The notes under the pieces were generated by a model. The model had not been told where the DNA came from and searched no databases. It saw only the letters and a list, made by a program, of their open reading frames with translations. The translations under genes and the position numbers were made by a program. From the NCBI GenBank assembly GCA_019279435.1, contig JAAALK010000288.1:58431363-58495362 (forward strand): a stretch of 64,000 bases of DNA, read 5' to 3'. Positions 54,247 through 64,000 of this stretch are shown piece after piece. This DNA is from Zizania palustris. Its lineage: Eukaryota > Streptophyta > Magnoliopsida > Poales > Poaceae. Each line of letters begins with the position of its first letter. Position 1 is the stretch's first letter.

Positions 54247-56298
54247 TGTTGGACCGGAAACAGCGACCAGAGGGGGGGGGGGTGAATGGGAGCTTTTAAA
54301 ATTTCAGACTAAAAATAGCCTTCTGTTTTAATTCTGTCTTCTACGGAACAGGCTTCGAACACACCCTTCGAAGTTCAGGTTCGGAGGTATTTGATGGCTC
54401 CGAACACAGGATTCGCAAGGAGCAAAAGTTCGAAGCCCAGAAGACTTCGCTCCACCCACAACGCCTAAAAATCAGCTCTGCTAAGTCAGTGCAGGCTCCG
54501 CACACAGGGTGCTTCGAGCAGGCTTCGCACTACAGCCTCCGCAAGAGCGGACCTCCCTCTGAGGACTTTGACCAAATACTTAGCGACAGCAACTGGTGCT
54601 GGGCTTCGTACTTCGAAGATCAAAACGCACACAAAGCAGACTTCGCTAAGGGCTTCGTCATGGGAAGAAAGATGGGCTACAATCAGTGCTTCGCTAGTAA
54701 GCAGCGAGGTGTAGCATCCAGTTTACATAGAGCGAACACACACTGAAAAACACACTTCGCTCAAAACACACTTCGCTCAAAACATACTTCGCCCAAACAG
54801 GCTTCGGTGCACTGCCTCAAATAAATCGAAGTGACACACAAAATATCGAAGTATGCAGCGAGGTATGCAAACAAGCTCAAGCAGAAAATGAACACAGATT
54901 CAAGGCTTCGCTGCTTGAACAGGGAACATAAAAATTGAACTCACAGGAAGAATACAAAGTACGTGGTGGCTAGTACAGGAGCTCAACAATAAATGCTCAA
55001 AGTGTTAAATGTGACCTACCCAGCCTCCACTATTTATATCCAATATTCACCCATGTGAAATGACTATTTTACCCCTAGGGTTTACATTGGTTTTGTATCA
55101 TGAGAACAGAGGGGTACAAAAGGTAGTCTACTTTATTTGGAGGCTTCTTTTGTAGCTTTGCAGAGGGGACAGCGTCAGCTTTTTGCAGAGCAGACACTGT
55201 CAGCCTTTACAGTCTTGGATCCTTCTGAAGCCCCCCTTCGCACGCGAGGGGTGCGGTAGCTTCGGTGAGAAGCCTTGAGCCTGATGGCCTTCGCTTCACC
55301 GAAGTCAGCCTTCGACACAGTGACGGTTTTGAGCCGAAGCCGTCAAAGCCCTTGGGCCTTCGCACCAACACCTTTGGAGTGGACCACCACGGCTTCGCAG
55401 CTTCTCCCAGCTCGAACTCCATCAGTCCGTGTACCGAAGCCATGCATGGCCGAAGTACCTCAAGTCAACCTCACTTCGGAGCTAGCCTCGCTCCGAAGCC
55501 TGCTTCACTCCGAACCCCCACCTTCGGAGTACCACCCTTCGAAGTCCCTCCTTCGTCCAAGGCCTCCACATGAAGCATTCCATGAGCACTTCGTCGTATG
55601 GTCTCTCCCCGAGCACACTCCTCGACGAGCCTCACCCGGACCATGCCTTCGATGCACCTCGACTTCTGAGACCTTCGTCGGGTATACCTTCGAGTGTCTC
55701 CCTCCGGAGCATACTTCGAACACCTTGCCTCATTGCTGAGGACTTAATCCACCATACTCCGAAGTCACTCCATTCGGAGTACCCTTCGAAGTGCCTCGCC
55801 TGCGAGGACTTCGTCTCGGGGTACCTTCACCCGGAATCACACTCCGCACTTACTGCCTTCTCCTCGCGCACCCCGACCCGAGGTCCGACCTCGACCCCTT
55901 CGCAGCCTCCGTGACGGAGCTCCCTGCTCCCGTGGCATCAAGCCTCCCGCTTGACCCAGGTTCACTTGCTACGAACCGTTTGTCGCCTCCGAAGTCCAAG
56001 CGCACCACAGACAAGTAGACAAGTGTATACAGTACCCCAGAGACCTCTCCGAGTAAACAACTTTCGATACACACTTCGGTGTACCGCCCAAAATATCGAA
56101 CCCTTCGGTACAACCAATCATCGTGTACTGTCGGACCCCTCCGACAGGCACACTCCGCTGCAACAGCTGCAGCAACCAGACCCACCGACCCCTTCAGTGA
56201 AACAACCTCCGAACCCCTTCAGAGGAACCCCTTCGAAACAGAGGGTAAAACTTGTCAATCACTCATCACAGTCTCCGAAACCAACCCTTGGTTTCTCA
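54247..56298 (-). repeat. G 3' LTR (2052 bp)
   Basis: Minus strand TGAGAAACC...GGTCCAACA. The 3' end resembles Sirevirus-1 and A (CCCCCTCTGGTCGCT). TATAAATA on the minus strand at 55031-55038. 55200-56270 is dense in CTTCGGA and CTTCGAAG. Open frames there (for example 55275-55739) follow from the repeated motif and are not called. A run of 11 G is near 54283. Confidence 0.85.
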
Positions 56299-56315
56299 AT
56301 CTCCCCCTTGATGAG
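56299..56315 (-). other. G polypurine tract
   Basis: Minus strand CTCATCAAGGGGGAGAT next to the LTR, identical in core to Sirevirus-1 at 1417-1432. Confidence 0.8.
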
Positions 56316-57477
56316 TGCATTGACAACCAAATTCAAGTTCAAGAAAATTTGAAGAATTTCAGCACACAAGTGACCATAAAAACTCAGAAACGAGCCAAAA
56401 CATGTCACTTGACAAAAGAATGTTCCTCCCCCTTTTTCAATAGAGTGAAAGCCCCTTTGGCATTCAACAGAGTTAATATTTCCCCTGAGATAATATTTCC
56501 CCCTTTGCGGCAGAGAATTCAGCAATTTCTCCCCCTTTGGCAATGCAAGCATCAAGGAGCATGAAAAAGATGCATAGTTTCGAAATGGGCAGAATTCCAA
56601 AGACATATAAAGAAAAAATATGCCAATATTAATACCAAATATCATGTGCTCAGCTCAATTTAACATTCTCTAAAAAACATGATGACAGCATGTGATTTTA
56701 TCATTTTGAAATAAAAGCATCACCACTCAATCTAGATAACTAGACAAGTGAAAACAGGGGACTGCGCAAAGCTAGTCAATTTCTACTCAAGACAGACAAG
56801 TCCAGTTCAAATAGAGCAATTAAAAGCAAACTTGATGACCAATAAATTTTGTTGTTTTTGTCATAATGCCAGGGGTTATTTGTTTGTCCACCTTATACTT
56901 TCCAATCAGGCCAAGCATAGGCATGAAAGCCATCAAAAGCTTAAGGCAGCGATTTTTGCATACACTACACTATCCCAGTTCAGACCAATGTGCAATGGTA
57001 AGCAGTCTAGAATAGGTTAGTGCGACAAACAAACCCACCTGGATCTTTTTGCTTTGAAGCATGCAAATCATGGATTTTTTGGAATTTTTATTAAGTAAAC
57101 AAATTGTTTAGCACTAGATGAATATCCATGAGTATGTAGAACAATTTTTCAAGTTGCAATGTTTAGCATCTAGAGAAAAGGAGTCTTGCTATCAAGCAGA
57201 TAAAGGATAGCTAAAGCAGTCCTGCCATGCTAGATTCAAGACTAAGCAGTGAGCATGATTTGATTTTGGAAAGAAACATCATGCACATTGTATTTTAGAT
57301 ATATTAAATAGAGCTGAGCTGACATGATTCATGAATTATAATCAGGCATATAAGTGCAAAAGATGTAAATGCAATTTTACACACACTTAGCATGTGCACA
57401 CCAATCTAAATCTGCTCCCCCTCAAAAAAAATGTCGTAAGGGTGACAAATACCAAGTTCCCCACGCAAGTAGGCAAA
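56316..57477 (-). other. G noncoding stretch with extra purine tracts
   Basis: No frame of note. Minus-strand AAAAAGGGGGAGGAA (about 56425-56440), AAAGGGGGAAATA (56489-56502) and AAAGGGGGAGAAA (56530-56542) are further polypurine-type tracts, as in Sireviruses. Otherwise AT-rich. The first 60 bases beyond 57477 still carry the end of pol. Confidence 0.65.
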
Positions 57478-58266
57478 TCATGAAGCATCGAGGGGTTTTG
57501 TGAAAATATCGGCTAGCTGGTGTTGGGTATCAACATATTGAAGTTCAATATCACCCTTCTCATTATGATCTCTGAGAAAATGATATCGCACATCAATGTG
57601 TTTGGTTCTGGAATGCTGAACCGGGTTGTTTGCAATACAAATAGCACTGGTGTTATCACAGAAAAGTGGAACACTCTTATAATCTAAGCCAAAATCCCTC
57701 AAAGTGGAAACCATCCACAAAATCTGAGAGCAACAGCTAGCTGCAGCAACATATTCGGCCTCAGCCGTCGATTGTGTAACACTAGACTGTTTGCGGGAAG
57801 ACCAGCAAACCAACGAAGTACCCAGAAAATGACAGGTACCAGAGATACTTTTCCTATCAATCCTAGACCCAGCAAAATCCGCATCGGAATAACCTCGAAG
57901 ACAAAAAGAGGAAGACGCTGAATACCAAATGCCGAATTCGAGGGTATGTTTGAGATACCTGAGAATGCGCTTTACCGCTTGGTGGTGCGAAGCTCGTGGT
58001 GAAGCCTGAAAACGAGCGCACAGACACACTGCGAAGTGTATGTCTGGCCTTGTAGCAATCAAGTAGAGGAGAGAGTCGATCATGCTTCGGAACTCCTTCT
58101 GATCTGTGCCTTCTCCATCTTCGTCAGGATCCAATGCTACAGATGTAGCCATTGGAGTGGCGAGTGGCTTCGCATCAGCCATGTTGAACTTCTTGAGCAG
58201 TTCCTTGGTGTACTTCGTCTGGTGCACTGAAAGTACCTTGTTTGCTTTGCTTGATTTGCAAACCAA
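57478..58266 (-). CDS. G RNase H and end of pol
   Basis: Open frame of 262 codons. The RT connection domain is VHQTKYTKELLKKFNMADAK. RNase H has Asp in LRGYSDADFAGS, Glu in STAEAEYVAAASCCSQI and Asp in LFCDNTSAI, then HSRTKHIDVRYHFLRD and ADIFTKPLDAS. A TGA at 57478 stops it where the family continues (RFAYLRGELGI follows in frame). A frameshift near 58235 separates it from RT. Confidence 0.9.
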   Translation of the reverse strand: MVCKSSKANKVLSVHQTKYTKELLKKFNMADAKPLATPMATSVALDPDEDGEGTDQKEFRSMIDSLLYLIATRPDIHFAVCLCARFQASPRASHHQAVKRILRYLKHTLEFGIWYSASSSFCLRGYSDADFAGSRIDRKSISGTCHFLGTSLVCWSSRKQSSVTQSTAEAEYVAAASCCSQILWMVSTLRDFGLDYKSVPLFCDNTSAICIANNPVQHSRTKHIDVRYHFLRDHNEKGDIELQYVDTQHQLADIFTKPLDAS

Positions 58267-59592
58267 GGAAAAATGTGAGTTCGCCCATCATGGACATCTC
58301 GAACTCCCTGGTCATGGCATCTGCAAACTCAGCAACCAAAGCATGAGAAGAGCCACCAAAGATGATATCATCCACATAAATCTGAACTAGGAGGAAATCT
58401 TTGCCATGCTTGAGAGTGACAAGGTTTTATCAACAGATCCCATCAAATACCCCCGCTCAAGAAGAAAAGACTTAAGTCTGTCATAACATGCCCGAGGGGC
58501 CTGCTTGAGTCCATAAAGAGCCTTATGAAGTTTAAGGACTTTATGCGGGTATATGGGGTTTTCGAAACCAGGGGGTTGTTTTACATAAACATCTTCACCT
58601 ATGAAACCATTAAGAACAGCACTTTTGACATCCATTTGATAGAGTTTGAATCCCCAGGATGTCGCAAAGGCAAGCAAAATCCTAATGGCCTCAAGACGAG
58701 CAACAGGTGCAAAAGTTTCAGTAAAATCAATCCCTTCTAATTGAGAATAACCCTAAGCTACAAGTCTAGCCTTGTTTCTAACTATAGTCCCATCCTCCCC
58801 TTGTTTGTTTTTGAAAATCCATTTTGTTCCAATGAAATGAACATTTGGTGGAGGATCAACTAAAGTCCAGACTTGGTTTCTATAAAAATTTTCAAGTTCT
58901 TCATGCATGGCATTGATCCAACTATAATCAGAAAGTGCATGACTAACATCTAAGGGCTCAAAAGAAGCAACAAAAGCGGAATCAATGAAATGAGCATGAG
59001 AACGTGTTACCCTTTGATCAAGCTCACCAATGATCTCCTCGGGAGGAAGAATCCTTTGAACATGGTGAGGAGCCTCACGGCGGGATGCAGTCTCCCCCTC
59101 GACTTGTGCGTTGGAGTGGTCCAAGATGACCGATGTCGAGGTAGTTGCTTCGAGATCTTGTGCCGAAGTGGTCGTAGCGGGGTCGGCTTCGGGGGTTGAT
59201 GTCGAGGGTAGTAGGAGTTCATCCTCGAAATCTCCAGGATCTTCTTCTTCGAAGATAGTCTGTTCCATATCGTGTTCATTTGCATGTTCAAGAGCAGAAC
59301 TAACAGAGGGGGTTGATTCATCAAAAGTCACATCACATGACTCGATGACAGTGTTAGTCTCCAAATTATAAACACGATAAGAATGACCATGTGTAGTGTA
59401 ACCCAAAAAGATCCCGTCAGAAGAACGCGACTCGAATTTATCCAAATTACCACGTTTTAGGATAAAGCAACGACAACCAAAAACTCGAAGATGAGTAACC
59501 TTGGGCTGTCTCCCAAAATGTAGCTCATAAGATGTCAAATTCAAAATTGAGCGCAAGAAGATTCGGTTTGAGATGTAACAAGCAGTGTTCAT
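58267..59592 (-). pseudogene. G integrase C-terminus and reverse transcriptase
   Basis: 59592-58753: integrase tail and the variable linker (RVFGCRCFILKRGNLDKFES, DGIFLGYTTHGHSYRVYN), then RT start WINAMHEELENFYRNQVWTL, ended by TAG at 58753 where LVAQGYSQ is expected. 58740-58387: LAFATSWGFKLYQMDVKSAV, GLKQAPRACYDRLKSFL. A 1-base shift near 58425 precedes the catalytic IYVDDIIFGGSS (about 58355-58390), which runs to 58175. Confidence 0.85.
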
Positions 59593-59601
59593 GGCCTCAG
59601 C

Positions 59602-60099
59602 CTAGAATTTTCTAGGAGTCCTATGCTCATCGAGCATCATCCTAGCCATCTCAACCAAAGTGCGGTTCTTCCTCTCAACAACATCGTTCTGTTGAGGAAC
59701 CCGCGGAGCAGAGAATTGATGTTCTATGCCATGCTCCATGCAAAAGTCAACAAAGAGACTGTTCTTGAACTCAGTGTCATTATCACTTCGAATGAATTTT
59801 AATGCACCAGGGAGTTCAGTGAAAAGTCTCAAAGCCAAGCTTCGAAAGTGTGAAAACACTTCATCCTTGCTGGCAAGAAAGAAGACCCAAGAGTAGCGAG
59901 AGAAATCATCGACAATGACTAGAACATACCACTTGCCGCCTAAAGAACTAACCCGAGAAGGACCTACAGTGTCCATGTGGAGAAGTTCTCCGGGTTGTTC
60001 AGTCATCACAGTGGTGACTAGCGAGTGCGAAGAGGCAAGCATTTTTCCATGTCGACAAGGAGTGCAAACTAAATTCTTCTCAAACTTGAGCTTGGGCAA
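59602..60099 (-). CDS. G integrase core
   Basis: 165 codons with C12 and C15 of the zinc finger and catalytic D43 (HMDTVGP), D106 (IRSDNDTEF) and E142 (QQNDVVERKNRTL) at DD35E spacing. Ends in TAG at 59602 where the family has Trp (RKFWAEAMN). Confidence 0.9.
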   Translation of the reverse strand: MPKLKFEKNLVCTPCRHGKMLASSHSLVTTVMTEQPGELLHMDTVGPSRVSSLGGKWYVLVIVDDFSRYSWVFFLASKDEVFSHFRSLALRLFTELPGALKFIRSDNDTEFKNSLFVDFCMEHGIEHQFSAPRVPQQNDVVERKNRTLVEMARMMLDEHRTPRKF

Positions 60100-60102
60100 T
60101 CC

Positions 60103-60432
60103 TCAGATCAGACCTAGGGCACTCAGATGAGCGAGCAACTCAAAGCTCATATGCCCTAGTCTCCTATGCCACTTCCAAAGCTCAGAGGTACAATGTGCAA
60201 CAAGACAATGAGAAGAACCAGATGACTCAGAAAAATCAGCTCCAAAAACTCTCCCAACTCTAAAGATCTTACAAACCACAACGCCATCAGAATTGAGTAC
60301 TTGCGAAGTATCGCGATGGAATCGCACTTCGAAGCCCTCATCAAGCAATTGAGATACAGAAAGCAAATTGTATCCCAAATTCTCAACCAAAGCAACATCT
60401 TTGAGATTAAAATTCGAGTTAATTCTTACCAC
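60103..60432 (-). pseudogene. G gag-pre-integrase region
   Basis: NLGYNLLSVSQLLDEGFEVR and KWHRRLGHMSFELLAHLSAL with the two zinc-finger His. TGA at 60103 separates it from the core; CGA (LIRGLPK) is expected. The upstream part is cut by H. Confidence 0.85.
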
Positions 60433-60440
60433 ACCTTTAC

Positions 60441-60935
60441 TGTTGGGGGAAAATATCTCATCTTCGGGGTTATTGCCGAAGCAACATAAAGGCAGACAGC
60501 AGATTCGAAGGTTCCCAGACGATCATCTTCGAAGATGCCCAGACCCAAGTTCGAAGTATGAAGATAGGCATTGGTTCGGAGTACATCTTCGAACTAAGGC
60601 TTTTCAAGATCTTTTCTGCCAGCTAAGATGGAAGACTTATCTTCTTTCTCATTAGATTAGTCTTTTACCATTTTAGCCCTATTAAGGGAACCGAATAGTT
60701 TCCACTATGTCGGTTGTAATAGAGGGGTAAATAGGTCTTTTCCTTAATGTTTGGGCCTATAAATACACCCCATTTCACCCTGTAATAGGGACCGAATACA
60801 AGTTATTCAATACACACATTCGAACTATCCTAAGTTATTATCCTTTCAGAGGCTTAGAATAGTTTGCTTCACAAACACTTCGTTTGTTAGTTTCTTTTTC
60901 ACAGAAACCTATTAGCGTAATCTTTTACGCCAACA
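60441..60935 (+). repeat. H 5' LTR
   Basis: 495 bp, TGTTGGGGGAAAATATC...ACGCCAACA, TATAAATA at 60758-60765. The U5 tip keeps GCGTAA/TTACGC. Confidence 0.95.
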
Positions 60936-60937
60936 GT

Positions 60938-60955
60938 TGGCGCCGACCGTGGGGA
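60938..60955 (+). other. H primer binding site
   Basis: TGGCGCCGACCGTGGGGA, tRNA-Asp type, two bases after the LTR. Confidence 0.7.
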
Positions 60956-60997
60956 GCCTAGTCCGAAAAACTTCGTTCTCTACCAACTTCTTACATC

Positions 60998-62833
60998 ATG
61001 CCTCCTAAGCGGAGCGCACCCCGTAATCCCACTCGGAGGTCCTCTCGGATCTCCGGAGAAATACCCTTCGACACAGTTGAAGTCGGAGGTCCTTCGACAT
61101 TCCCTCCACAAACTCCGGAAGGGCCTTCCATCCCTCGAACATACGAAGCTTCTCCGCCAACCCCTTCCATACTCTGACCGCCCAGAGTCCCTTCTCCACC
61201 CTCCATCCCGATTCGAATTGATCTGACCAGTTCTCAAGACCCGGAAGATCCTTCCGGAGGAAATGAAAATAATCTTGGAGATATGGCCAGTCAAATGGCC
61301 AACCTTCAAGCTGAAGTGGCAAGGTGGCGACAGGAGGCTACGAGCAGGCTTCGCTCTCAAGCCACCCCAACCATCCCAGAAGTGCCCGAAGACGACGATC
61401 TTGATTATCCCGAAGCCCCGGAGAACGCCTCCTTCGACAATGAATCTCCGTTGCATCCTGAGCTGCAGAAGATTCGCTTTGATCCAAAGTTCAAAACTTC
61501 GAAGCTCTGTAAGTATGCCGGAGATGAAGATCCCGGAGAGTTCGTTCGGTCTTATGCCCTAGCAATTGAGGCTAGCGGAGGTGTTCGAGACACCATGGCG
61601 AAGTGCTTCCCTTTGGCTCTTCAAGGAGTGGCATTGAGATGGTTCTGGTCCTTGAGGCCAGGATCAATCAATTCATGGTCGCAGCTAAAGAAGAAGTTTA
61701 TAAGCAACTTTCAGGGCACCTTCGTGCCTCCTATGTCAACAGGAAGCCTTTTCCATGTGAAACAGCTCCCCGGAGAAACATTGAGGCAGTACTTTAAGCG
61801 CTTTGCTCATACGAAGTCGCAAATTCGGGGGCTGTCCGCATCTTCAGTGGTTGATGCAGCTCGGGAAGGCGTCAGTCATCAAGGCCTTCTGGATAAACTG
61901 CATCGGAAAAGCATCTCCTCGGTCTCTCAGTTGATGTCATACTTCGAGGAGTATGCGAGGTCAGAAGAGGGTTGGCTTCGGAGGACTGCTGCTACTACGT
62001 CCATATTGCAAGAAGTCAAAGTAGAAGTGAAAACTTCGACACAGCCGCAGGAACCAGTCTTCGAAGTGCAACATGATCGGAGAAGAGGGCAAAAGCACCC
62101 TCGTTCTGAAGTCATGAATATTGCACCCCCACAGAAGTTTGCACCAAGAGCTCCACAGTCTACGGGGAACAAGGCCAGCGACTGGAGGCCGCCAGGGAAA
62201 ACGGCTGGCAAGGGCCAGACCCTTTTCTGCTGCATTCACGGAGAAAATCGAAGCCATGCAACTGACACTTGCAAGGCTATACTTACCCTAAGGGGAGAGT
62301 ACTTAGAGAGAACTTTGGGTCGAGGTAGTACCAACCGAGTTCCAGCTGCAGCGCGCCCCGAGCCGGTCCAGGCTGTGGCGCGGATAGAAAATTTTGATGC
62401 TGCAAGACACCCTCCGGTGGCCAACGTTATGCCACCTCCGAAGCAAGAGGAAGGGCAAGATAGAGGAAAAAGAGTAGTTCTCCCTATCTCCGGAGGAGGT
62501 ACCCTCGGAAGCATGTCCAAGAGACAGCGAAGAGAGTACGTTCGGGAAGTAGGTCATATTGGGACTTCGTCATCTGCAGCTGCAATGCCGGAGTGGTCTC
62601 ATGTTCCGATATCTTTCTCTGCGGAGGATGCAGCTGGTATTAAGTTCCCGCACGCAGATCCATTGGTTATCACTGCTGATATTGCGGGCACTGAAGTCCG
62701 AAGGGTGCTGATTGACGGAGGTAGTTCGGCAGATATCATTTTTGTTCAAGCCTTCGATCAGTTATGCATTTCTAGGAAGCATCTCCTTCTAGCGGCTCGT
62801 CCTCTGCAAGGCTTCGCAGGACCCCTCGCTTGA
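60998..62833 (+). pseudogene. H gag and protease
   Basis: ATG 60998 (MPPKRSAPRN), 62 bases after the LTR. Codon 60 is TGA (61175-61177) where B1 has CGA. After it one open frame runs to 62833: MANLQAEVARWRQEA, gag domain (ALQGVALRWFW, QLKKKFISNFQGTFVPPMST), knuckle CCIHGENRSHATDTC (about 62230-62275), and protease TEVRRVLIDGGSSADIIF (about 62693-62745). It is lost by a 1-base gain near 62826. Confidence 0.9.
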
Positions 62834-64000
62834 TGCACTTGGCCAGATAGGCCTGGAAGTTACCTTCAGGAGAAGGTTTATTAGCCCGGACTGAAGAAGT
62901 AATTTTCGATGTGATAGATGCCCCGTATGCTTACAATGTCATCTTCAGAAGGGGCATGCTGAACCAGTTCGGAGCTGTGGCGCATCACAATTACTTGTGC
63001 ATGAAGATGCCCACACAAGCAGGAGTCCTTACAATCTTCGGAGATCAAGCCATTGCTTGGAGGGCGGAATATGGTCATGGCCCCCCTCTTGATCCGAGGC
63101 AAGTAAACAGTGTGCAGGATAATGAAGAAATTTTTTCAGCCTCCTCCGAAGCTTCGAAGAAGTCTTTTCCGAGACCAAGTCCCGAAGGAGAGATTGCAAC
63201 GAAGGTCATTGTTAAAGATGGTAAAGAATACACTTTTCAATTTGGTAAAGATTTACCTCCTGAAGTTGCAACCTCCTTGGAAAAGGTGGTGGAAGAAAAT
63301 TTGGATGTCTTCGCTTGGTCTGACGAAGATATCACCGGAGTCGATCGGGATATCATTGAACACAGTTTACTTGTAAACCCGAAGGCCCGGCCTGTTCGGC
63401 AAGGACTCCGGAAGATGTCCGCAGACAGAGCTGCTCTAACTAAGGACGAAGTTGAAAAACTGTTGAAGGCTGGGATTATCAGAGAAGTGGCTCACACAGA
63501 ATGGTTAGCCAACCCAGTCTTCGTCAGAAAGAAGTCTTCCGGGAAGTGGCGCATGTGCATTGATTTCACATCCTTGAATAAAGCATGCCCACGTGACCCC
63601 TACCCCATGCCCCGAATTGATCAACTAGTTGACTCCACTGCAGGTTCGGAGTTATTAAGCTTCCTTGACGCGTATTCTGGTTATCATCAAATATGGTTGA
63701 AGCGCGAAGATGGAATCAAGACAAGCTTTGTAACTCCTTCGGGAGTCTTCTGCTATGTAAGAATGCCCTTCGGCCTAAGAAATGCTGGGGCTACTTTTTC
63801 AAGATTAGTTGCTAAGGCTCTAGGTCATCAATTAGGTCGCAATGTGGAGGCCTATATGGATGATATTGTAATAAAGAGTGCTTTAAAGCACCAACATAGC
63901 CTAGACTTAGCAGAAACATTCAATAGCCTTCGGGCATGTGGGATCCGTCTTAACCCCGAAAAATGTATATTCGGAGCTAAGGCTGGAAAATTGTTAGGCT
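62834..64000 (+). pseudogene. H protease end and reverse transcriptase (partial at window end)
   Basis: A second 1-base gain lies near 62870. From about 62875 the frame is open to 64000: VIFDVIDAPYAYNVIFRRGM, SLEKVVEENLDVFAWSDEDI, WRMCIDFTSLNKACPRD, SFLDAYSGYHQIWLKRED, MPFGLRNAGATFSRLV, EAYMDDIVIKS (YMDD about 63855-63866) and LNPEKCIFGAKAGKLLG. RT looks intact as far as visible. Confidence 0.9.

Larger units (their letters stand above)
54247..60440 (-). mobile_element. Sirevirus-like Ty1/copia element G, incomplete
   Basis: Read on the minus strand: pre-integrase finger, integrase, RT, RNase H, a noncoding stretch with repeated polypurine tracts, then a 2.05 kb LTR. INT before RT is the copia order. 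It is cut at 60440 by element H, so gag, PR and the 5' LTR should lie beyond the window. The left end is in the chromovirus fragment. Confidence 0.9.
60441..64000 (+). mobile_element. B-family Tat element H, 5' end to RT (runs off window)
   Basis: LTR, primer site, gag, PR and RT in the plus orientation, inserted in Sirevirus G. High similarity to B1 throughout. One stop and two single-base shifts were found. The 3' half, including any antisense gene, is beyond 64000. Target duplication cannot be checked. Confidence 0.9.

Noticed and set aside
55265..55739. Overlapping 102-154 codon frames in the G LTR
   Set aside because: They arise from the repeated CTTCGGAG motif, lie in an LTR and overlap on both strands.

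Overview
The window is plant nuclear DNA made almost entirely of nested LTR retrotransposons. I recognise no host gene, tRNA, rRNA or CRISPR array. The families (Ty3/gypsy Tat lineage with two RNase H domains, Ty1/copia Sirevirus-like elements with about 2 kb LTRs, a chromovirus-type gypsy fragment) indicate a flowering plant with a large genome. A monocot is plausible but not shown. A run of 100 N (1021-1120) is an assembly gap.

Layout, with working names. 1-1020: tail of a Tat-like element read on the + strand (element I), carrying the minus-strand C-terminus of an antisense gene. 1121-3695: 3' end and 3' LTR of Sirevirus-1. 3696-3764 and 17008-21597: pol and truncated 3' LTR of Tat element C, interrupted by a solo Sirevirus LTR A (3765-17007, TSD ACAAC), which is itself split by complete Tat element B1 (4417-15718, minus, TSD CTCTC). 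21598-43681: Tat element E (minus, left LTR lost), split by complete element D (23868-36046, minus, TSD GTGAG), which in turn holds a 0.9 kb fragment at 28213-29108. 43682-52796: two C-family LTRs in tandem, then element F (plus) with a solo B-type LTR inside it (51094-51587). 52797-54246: chromovirus pol fragment (minus). 54247-60440: Sirevirus G (minus), entered at 60441 by element H (plus), which is B-like and runs off the window end.

The most unusual component belongs to the B1/D/E/I family. These elements have gag-PR-RT-RH-aRH-INT on one strand. On the opposite strand, just inside the 3' LTR, they carry a separate spliced gene with its own TATA box, about five exons with 69-87 bp introns, a 'putative gypsy type transposon' (PF04195-like) N-terminal domain, a central coiled coil and a conserved C-terminal motif. 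The two transcription units converge on a roughly 60 bp minisatellite. All copies seen here are broken.

Almost every reading frame is damaged by stops, frameshifts or deletions. The best preserved parts are the B1 RNase H/aRH/integrase frame (9770-11707) and the H gag-RT frames (60998-64000). Several stops are C-to-T changes at CG or CHG sites, as expected for methylated, silenced repeats. By hand count the B1 LTR pair differs at about 14 of 495 sites and the D pair at about 33, so B1 is the younger insertion.
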